Assembly: GCA_000149265.1 (NCBI GenBank)
Contig: CH003157.1
Span: forward strand, 324,293-388,292
Source: Ciona savignyi
Lineage: Eukaryota; Chordata; Ascidiacea; Phlebobranchia; Cionidae
Direction: 5' to 3'
Length of the DNA stretch: 64,000 bases
Part shown: positions 57,249-64,000 of the stretch, piece after piece
Numbering within the stretch: position 1 is the first letter of the stretch
Layout of the letters: the number at the start of each line of letters is the position of its first letter
Program-made: the position numbers and the translations under genes
Notes under the pieces: model-generated
Seen by the model: only the letters and a program-made list of their open reading frames with translations
Told to the model about the DNA's origin: nothing
Databases searched by the model: none

Positions 57249-58935
57249 ATCTACAACCCTTTGGCTTAAATAACTTACTGGACGCTTTAAATCACAGAAA
57301 CGCTGCTTCGGACAAATTCTCTTGGTTTCGGAATCTGAGTCAATGTCTTAGCATAAGGTGTATTCTGCATCTTAAAACAACACGTCACGTATAAGCTGAC
57401 GTTGTCTTTTCCGGCGTTGAACAGCCTCTATGCATGTTTTAAAATACACATAAAAGTATGAACTTGCAACAGATTCAGGTTTTGGCAGGTCGAAACTTCG
57501 GTAGATTTGATCTGTTGATTGTGACCGTAAAACCGTAGTAGGCCAGTTTAGCGGGACGGTGTAGGAACTCAGGGCCGGAATTCCACGTTCCTGTCTTCAT
57601 CAGGGTCCCTGCCGTCGTTCCACGTGACGCTTGATCAGCTGGGTTCAGTTTCGTAGGAACATGTCTCCAGTCGTGCACGCTTGTGTATGCTTCGATTTGA
57701 AAAAGACGGTTTTGAGAGAAGATCGGGAAGTTTTTGCAGTCAGAGAAAAGGCTTTGAAGAACAATTGTCAAGTCCGTCCAGTAGATACACGGACAATCAT
57801 CCAGCCCCGAGTTCCCCTTTTCACGGTGTCGCGATAATTTTACGGTGTCAAGTGCAGCTTCGAGTTCCAATCTGGGAATTATGTGCTTACCAGAATCACA
57901 GAGAAGGGATTTTCCCTTGACGAACGAACATGTTGTCGTCCTCTAAGCTATTTCTAAAGTAGCATACCCAACCACGGGCGGCGGTGGATGCGTCTGCAAA
58001 TACATAGAGCTGTACCACAAGCGTCGGATGACGGGCTAATGGTTTAAGGTCAAGGCACCAAGAAATTCTAACTTGGGTCAGCTTATTAAGGCTGTTGCAC
58101 CAAGCTTTCCATCGCTCGAGCTCGGTACCAGTGACCTCCTCGTCCCAGTCGGTTTTCATCAAGCAGAGATCTCTGTAGATAAGTCGGGCCTCCAATACAA
58201 CAGGGGCAACAACGCCTAATGGATCGAAAAGTGAATTGGTAGCGGAAAGCATACCTCGTCGTGTCAGCGGTTTTGTCGGGAGAGTGATGTCGAATCTAAA
58301 CTCGTCGTCTTGGACGCACCAATTGATTCCCAGAACACGTTCATGTACCTCTCCTCCAAGCGGAATATCTTGCATCACCTTTGCTCGGTCATCGGTCGGA
58401 ACGGATTCCATTACAGCGACACTAGTGGATAGCCACTTCGTCAGTTTAAAGCCACCCATTGAAAGCCATTGAAAGTAGATTACGTAAATCCTTCACCAGT
58501 TGGATGCCGGCTTGATCATCAACGGCGTTTACGAGGCAGTCGTCCACAAAAAAATTATTCTTTACAACTTCAGCCACTCGTGGATGAAAAAACTTGCCAA
58601 ATTCTTTGGCGGTTTCGCGCAGACAGAAAGTTGCGCAGCACGGTGACGAGCGGGCGCCAAACAGATGCACTTTCATGCGGTGCGGAACGGGTGTTTGGTC
58701 AGGTCGCCTTCTGGCCACCACAAGAATCTCAGAGCGTCACGAGCCTTTTGGGCAACCAGAAATTGATGAAACATTGCTTCTATGTCGGATACGTTAGCCA
58801 CGCGTTCTCTGCGGAATCTCATCAGCACCCGTACCAGAGGGTTCACCAAATCGGGGCCCTTCATCAGCTTGTCATTTATAGATTGGCCTTCGCATTTCGC
58901 CGCACAGTCTTACACGATACGAACCTTGTTTGGTT
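57249..58935 (-). mobile_element. BEL/Pao retrotransposon fragment 3
   Basis: Broken minus-strand fragment related to the other two. It has RNase H-type sequence (WRHVPTKLNPADQASRG), a middle region (ERVLGINWCVQDDEFRFDIT) and part of reverse transcriptase ([20 protein letters not shown]). The outer-end sequence found in the other two fragments is absent. Several breaks. Confidence 0.8.
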
Positions 58936-59560
58936 AATTACATGGTTAGTTACTTCCGCGGGTGAAGTAGCGGGTTGCTATGGTTTGAAAATAACTCTTA
59001 TCGAATGTTAACAATCAGCTTCATAGACCAACGGCAAAGTTGTCATTTGTCAAAGTTCAAAAGGGGAAAGTGTGCGAAGTTGTCCCAAGTTGACCACTCT
59101 GTGAACAATGCGGGTACCAATACCCAGATAAGTGTCTATGTTTAGTGTCACTTCCGCGGGTGAAGTGACGGGTTGCTAGTTCGACAATAACGTGTTTCGT
59201 TGAGTCAACACACAGTTTACGTCCTCTGTTGTAATTGGCGATCATGGTTTATACGGAAATGTTGGGGTTATGCCGGTACAGTGCGGTGGTAGAGACGATA
59301 CGGAGATTTAGTACTGGTATAATACGGTGGATACGTCGGTACGGATACGGAACGGTGGTGGTTGCCGTTTAATTGTAACGAAGAAAGGTGTTGTTTCAAA
59401 TTCTCGTGTGAGAATTTCCCACAATCATAATATTAATTGCACCGGTTGCACAAGAGAACAACACATTGATCGTCACCACAAACGTCATATAACGCGGACG
59501 GCCGGTTTATTGCATTTTCGTCCATAGTCACTTTCAGTATAAATTGCCGTGATTTGCTTT
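58936..59560. other. Spacer with a 30-bp direct repeat
   Basis: ACTTCCGCGGGTGAAGT followed by (A/G)(G/A)CGGGTTGCTA occurs at about 58951 and 59152. 59260-59350 is rich in short TACGG/ACGGTGG repeats. No gene was recognised. Confidence 0.4.
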
Positions 59561-59569
59561 TACACATCA

Positions 59570-60190
59570 GTCCACTTGTGACTTTTTAGGACTGAAACTT
59601 AACAGACATTGCCTGAACCTAGTGGATTGATGGGTTCGACAAAATTAAAGGAACATGTGTATCATACACAACATATACTGCAATAGCTCCGGTAACACGA
59701 CGGTGGGCGTAATGACCATTGCCCATGTGTTAACCCTTTTAGCACCACTCCTTTATTTATGCCTTAATCAGGGCAAGTGCATTTGGTCGCTGGTCGCTAA
59801 ATCAAAAGGTCACTTTAAGCTGTCCTTCAAGATGCAATGTCGGTGCTTGTCTGATGTCTGACTCCAGTATCTCGCAGCATAAAATTTAGAATATAGACTA
59901 TAGATAATAGACGCACGGCAATATTTTATTCTGTAAGCAGCATTCTATTACTTAGAATGCAACGCATAGTAACGCGGTTGGTGGCATATATTGTACGGTA
60001 CATACACAACAATATATAGGAAAGGTAAATACGACGCAAATTACTTGTTAGTAAAAATACGTTCGCATGTTCTACAAACAACATACGTGACCATTATACA
60101 CAAATAATTATATTAGTTCCCGAAAGCATCGATTCACCACACCCCTTTAAGTCTCCCATTCATGGGAATAAACATGAATATCCTATTCAC
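59570..60190 (+). repeat. R2 repeat with R3 inserted, copy 2
   Basis: Same nesting and order as 36925-37640 and similar in sequence, placing it in the duplicated unit. Confidence 0.55.
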
Positions 60191-60986
60191 TGCGTTGAAA
60201 TGCGATTTAAATGGTCTGAAAGGATGCGAACTATTATCTACATATATTTTACGTGTTTTTTTGTATATCTGTACTTGTGGTTTCCTTTGCAAAACAATAA
60301 TAATAATGTATCAATAATACACAATATATAGGGGGTTAGATAAAAAAAAGAATGTATATACCTGCTTATTATGATATTACAAAATCATGGGTAATTCCCC
60401 CAAAGAGCTACCACATTGGTCTTTACAAGCATGTTATACAGAATAATTGTTTTAGTTGAATCACAGCAAAAATATAAAAATAATAAAGTTATATTATTGG
60501 ATAAAACACAAGTTTAATGGAAATTACCGTGTATATTACTAAATAAAGCATATTTTTGGCTGAAATTACAGTGTATATTACTTAATAAATCATAATGTTA
60601 ATGAAAATTACCGTGTATATTACTAAATAAAGAATTAATTTTGCTGAAATTACAGTGTATATTACTAAATAAAGCATGATCTTAATGGAAGTTACCATGT
60701 AAATATAAAACATAAATAAGTAAAAAAGTTTTAATAAAGCAATTACATTACCATATGAAGTACAGCGTTTATAGTTGTTTACATGTGACATTTAAATTGG
60801 GATCCACATAATTAGATAAGCCAGAAATATAATGTGAATAAATGCACTACTACAACATTTATGGTGATTTCGTCCCAAACAAGAATTATGTTCAGGAAAT
60901 ATCAAAAAGTTTAACTAATTGTTATTGTGAACAAAAGTGTTGAATTATTTGCAATGTAATCTTGGTAGCTTGGTTGTAGATATCGC
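60191..60986 (-). repeat. Kelch E 3' flank with tandem repeat
   Basis: Homologous to the other 3' flanks. About four units of the (T)GAAATTACAGTGTATATTACT type occur at 60510-60690. The TATAGGGGGTTAGATAAAA motif is at about 60328. Non-coding. Confidence 0.55.
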
Positions 60987-62627
60987 TTACAAAGTTACAA
61001 CTGATGAAGCATATCTTGGTATCTCCATGTTGGTTTCAATCTTCCATTCATCGATTGTTGGATCATAAACCTCCACTGAGGTGCTGGATTCATCATAACC
61101 TCCAACGACATATATCCTCCCATTCACAACGCAAGCGGAAGCACCATATCGCTTGTACTTCATTTTGCTGGCCGACGTCCAAGACTTAGTTCGAAAATTG
61201 TATCGTTCGACCGAATCAAGTCCTTTACCACCAATGGCATAAATCTCACCATTGCAAACAACACCACACAGCCCATCTCTGTTCTCTTTCATAGAAGTTA
61301 ACTTTTCCCATTTCCTCATTCTTGGATTAAAACTTTCCATTGAATTTAAATTATTCCCATTATATCCACCAAACGCATATAAACGACCATCATATGAAAC
61401 AAGAGCATGATCACGTCGTTGGGTTTCCATTGAAGCAATATTATTCCATGCATCCACCACGGGGTTGTAAACTTCGGCCGATGATAAATAAAGATCATTC
61501 GAACCTCCCACAGTGAACATTTGATCATTCAACACAGCAGATGCTGCGAACCCTCGTTTCTCATTCATAGATGCCACCTTGTGCCAACCAGCATTAATTT
61601 GCTCCAAGTCCAACCGCTCAACAGAATCTGTTCCAAAACACTCACCACCAGCTGTATAAACATGGTTGTTTATCTTCACACTGGTTGAACCAAATCTTGT
61701 CTTCAAGGTTGACACAATATTTCTCCAATGTTTCCCAACAACATCGTAAATACTGACAAGTTTGCTTGCATCATAACCACCCATAACAAGGAATTGGGAT
61801 GCAACATTTACTGCTCTAGCTCCATCTTCTGGTTGGTTTTCACTACGATTGATCAATTCAGCCAAAATCACATCAACGAAAGTTTCACATTTTCTCATCC
61901 AAGTCCACTCAGTTTTTGTAATCACTTTAAGGAAGGAAGTTGGCAATTTTTTGATGTCAATCAATGGAAACAAGCGCTTAAAGAATTGTTGTCGATTTTC
62001 AAGATCGTGTTTAACCCAATTCATTATGCTTTTGAAAATCTCTAAACTTGAAGAATCTGATGTTTTTGCCATTTTAATAAGAGCTTCTGTTTCATCCGGA
62101 TTCAATTCTTTGAAGTCCAGTCCATTTGAAACCAACTCTAAGTTGTCTAAGAAGAAATTGTCACAATGTGTCACCAACTCAGAAATATTGTACATTTGTG
62201 CAAATGCCCGAACTATTAAACAGTTCCCAACTTCAAGTGTGTCTTTAAGAAAACCAACACAATAATCTTTCACATATTTGATTTGCAACATATTGGCCGC
62301 CTCGTACAGTTGATAAACTGTTTCACTGTTGATTGTGATCTTTGCAGTGTAAATGAAGCTTATGATCAGGTTAAGTATCAGAGCTGTAATTCCAACAACT
62401 TTGACACCATCATCTGTACAGCCTTCTTTGCACTTGGATGTGAAAATGGCTCTGTAGTAACTGGAAAACGCGGCAAGAATACTTCTGTGAGCTGATACTT
62501 CTCCACCTTCCGCATTGAATGTGACATCACAAAGTATCCTTTCTTCACGTAAACTGTTTACATTGTCAAGTAAACCGACCTCGTGATCGCTTCTATATTC
62601 TTTCTCATTCAAGTTTTTTGCAGCCAT
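60987..62627 (-). CDS. BTB-BACK-Kelch (Kelch-like) protein, copy E, intact
   Basis: 546 codons in one exon, the only undamaged copy. Predicted Cullin-3 ubiquitin-ligase substrate adaptor, acting in cytosol or nucleus. BTB lies at about residues 20-130 (ILCDVTFNAEGGEVSAHRSI, LILNLIISFIYTA), BACK at about 135-255, and six Kelch repeats at about 277-546. Each repeat has the double glycine (283-284, 327-328, 374-375, 420-421, 466-467, 509-510) followed downstream by a Tyr or Trp. Length is typical of the KLHL family. ATG 62627 is used; the two preceding codons are GTG and ATA. Residues after the double glycines are Y, E, S, Y, K and Y. The acceptor-like CTCTAG lies about 38 nt upstream. A MITE sits 105 bp upstream of the start. 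No orthologue can be named without a search. Confidence 0.95.
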   Translation of the reverse strand: MAAKNLNEKEYRSDHEVGLLDNVNSLREERILCDVTFNAEGGEVSAHRSILAAFSSYYRAIFTSKCKEGCTDDGVKVVGITALILNLIISFIYTAKITINSETVYQLYEAANMLQIKYVKDYCVGFLKDTLEVGNCLIVRAFAQMYNISELVTHCDNFFLDNLELVSNGLDFKELNPDETEALIKMAKTSDSSSLEIFKSIMNWVKHDLENRQQFFKRLFPLIDIKKLPTSFLKVITKTEWTWMRKCETFVDVILAELINRSENQPEDGARAVNVASQFLVMGGYDASKLVSIYDVVGKHWRNIVSTLKTRFGSTSVKINNHVYTAGGECFGTDSVERLDLEQINAGWHKVASMNEKRGFAASAVLNDQMFTVGGSNDLYLSSAEVYNPVVDAWNNIASMETQRRDHALVSYDGRLYAFGGYNGNNLNSMESFNPRMRKWEKLTSMKENRDGLCGVVCNGEIYAIGGKGLDSVERYNFRTKSWTSASKMKYKRYGASACVVNGRIYVVGGYDESSTSVEVYDPTIDEWKIETNMEIPRYASSVVTL

Positions 62628-62731
62628 TATCACAGGACAAAAATTACTAAGAAGTTTGGATAAAGCTAGAGAAAGTCAATTACATGTTAACCACCACCAT
62701 TTAAAACACATTTTAATTTTAACATATAGAT
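62628..62731 (-). promoter_or_regulatory. Kelch E proximal leader
   Basis: Conserved with the other copies (GACTTTCTCTAGCTTTATCC on the minus strand), then cut off from the CRE-like repeat by the MITE that follows. Confidence 0.4.
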
Positions 62732-63297
62732 TAGGGCTGCGAAAAATTAACGGTTAACCACGGTTAACCGTTTTTATGGTTAACCGTCACGTCAAATTTT
62801 AACCGTTTAACCGTTTTTTAAAGTTACTTTACCGCCCACATTTAATTGGGCGTAATTGCGTTTTAATAATCTTCAAATATACATAACTCCATTCACACGT
62901 TGATTGTTTCATTATTACGTAATATAAGAAACCATTCACACGTCGATTGTTTGATTGTCAACGTAATATACGCTCCATTCACACGTCGATTGTTTGATTG
63001 TCAACGTAATATACGCACCATTCAGACGCTGATTGTTTGATTTTTAACTGAATATTACGCATTACAATCAAAGTTATACTATGTGTCTTAAGGTGACGTT
63101 TAAAAACTATAAAGTAACACATAAATAAGACCCGATAATGCCGGTAATCACGCGCGTTATTTCTACGGCTGCCTGAACGTTTTTTGCCAAAAACGGTGCC
63201 GATTTAATGGTAGTTTAAAGAAAATCGGTTAACGGTTTACCGATTTTTTTTACATCAGTTAACCGTTTTTTAAATTAACCGTTAATTCGCAGCCCTA
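62732..63297. mobile_element. hAT-type MITE upstream of Kelch E, with internal minisatellite
   Basis: 566 bp with a perfect 8-bp duplication ATATAGAT (62724-62731 and 63298-63305). Inverted ends begin TAGGGCTGCGAA and continue with TTAACGGTTAACC. The centre has four tandem units of about 46 bp (CCATTCACACGTCGATTG, 62889-63055). Non-coding. Confidence 0.9.
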
Positions 63298-63496
63298 ATA
63301 TAGATGTATGTAGAGAATTCGCAAAAGTCAGTGTCTACTTAATACAATATAACGTCGTTATTATTATTATTTAGAGCCCACACCCAGAACCATAAGTCCG
63401 AATAACTTCTACCTTTAAAACATTGTGAATCGTCCCAGTTTTAGCAGACGCCGAATATCAATTATTAACAATAATGCTTAAGGCTGAAGCAGTAAC
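63298..63496 (-). repeat. Kelch E leader repeat, displaced by the MITE
   Basis: Matches the leader repeat of the other copies (GTAGAGAATTCGCAAAAGTC, AACCATAAGTCCGAATAACT). The CRE-like site is altered here (AACGTCGT near 63352). Confidence 0.5.
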
Positions 63497-64000
63497 CAGG
63501 GCTCTACATAAAGATTTAAGAGCACTTGTCCTGTAGGACAAGTTCAGTACCAAATTGACCTGTCCCATTTAGCTTTCACTTGTCCCATAAAAAATCACGA
63601 TTTAATTTCCCGATTCCCGAGGTTTCAGACCCCATGTGATTAACACACCATTTAGCGATTAGGTAATCACCCTCAAAAGTCGTTCCTTATCAGGGCGCCG
63701 TGCGAGTAATAATATACTATCGCTAGCGCTGTGCAAGAACCTAGATTCTTATAACGGCTAACTGATTAAAGAAAAAACGGTTAACCGGATGTTTAGCCCA
63801 CTGTTTTCTCTAGCTAGTACTTAGTAATGGGAAGAACATGGGAAAAACGCGCGCGGGAGTGCGTCAGTAGTCCTGTATTGAATCTAGGTCAACGTAACCC
63901 TAGGTCAAACCGCCGATCAAAGCAATAAACACCGCTACGAATCTTAAAAAAAAGCTTACGTCATACAAACTACAGTTGGGAGCCCATGTTTACTTGCATT
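63497..64000. mobile_element. Start of a hAT-like element, cut by the window edge
   Basis: Begins CAGGGCTCTACATAAAG, a hAT-type terminus, inside the leader repeat, followed by the palindrome ACTTGTCCTGTAGGACAAGT. The other end lies outside the window, so boundaries and coding content are unknown. Confidence 0.45.

Noticed and set aside
61849-62265. 138-codon open frame antisense to Kelch E (and equivalents at 54272-54688 and 18359-18670)
   Set aside because: It is the mirror of the conserved BTB/BACK coding sequence and recurs only because the sense strand is conserved.

Overview
The window is about 64 kb of AT-rich animal genomic DNA, made almost entirely of one small gene family and layers of mobile DNA. 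Intronless BTB-BACK-Kelch genes, env-bearing Ty3/gypsy and BEL/Pao elements, hAT, P-like and Harbinger-like transposons, and short repeats built on CCCCGTCCCGCTCATGTT suggest an invertebrate chordate, most likely a tunicate such as Ciona. The species is inference; nothing here proves it. No rRNA, tRNA or CRISPR array was recognised.

The host genes are five paralogues of one single-exon Kelch-like gene: A (4725-6367, +), B (17392-19033, -), C (38418-40061, -), D (53378-55050, -) and E (60987-62627, -). Only E is fully open (546 codons). A carries one frameshift, C one nonsense codon, and B and D several lesions. BTB and BACK domains are nearly identical among copies. The residues directly after the double glycine of each Kelch blade differ strikingly from copy to copy. 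These are the positions that contact substrate in KEAP1-type propellers, so the array looks like a set of Cul3 substrate receptors that has diversified, or did so before decay.

The copies lie in a duplicated unit: Kelch 3' flank with a small tandem repeat, Kelch gene, 5' flank carrying TGACGTCA, a non-coding block (R1), a BEL/Pao fragment, then spacer repeats (R2 with R3 inserted). The BEL/Pao fragment travels with the unit at 1-3093, 34788-36870 and 57249-58935.

Between the units: 7.0-8.4, 15.2-16.7 and 44.1-45.6 kb hold repeat X. 9.2-11.8 kb is a transposon with long inverted ends and a THAP remnant. 12.4-13.7 kb is a minisatellite ending in an assembly gap. 13.8-15.2 and 40.3-44.1 kb are related Ty3/gypsy fragments, the second interrupted by a 2-kb P-like transposon. 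20.8-32.4 kb is an env-bearing Ty3/gypsy element with a 3.2-kb hAT transposon in its body and a 0.9-kb Mutator-type element in one LTR. 32.5-33.9 kb holds LINE and zinc-finger debris. 46.0-52.6 kb is a nest: a hAT-type MITE split by a Harbinger-like element, which holds a young shortened BEL/Pao element and a second MITE. The right edge holds a hAT-type MITE just upstream of Kelch E and the start of another hAT-like element.
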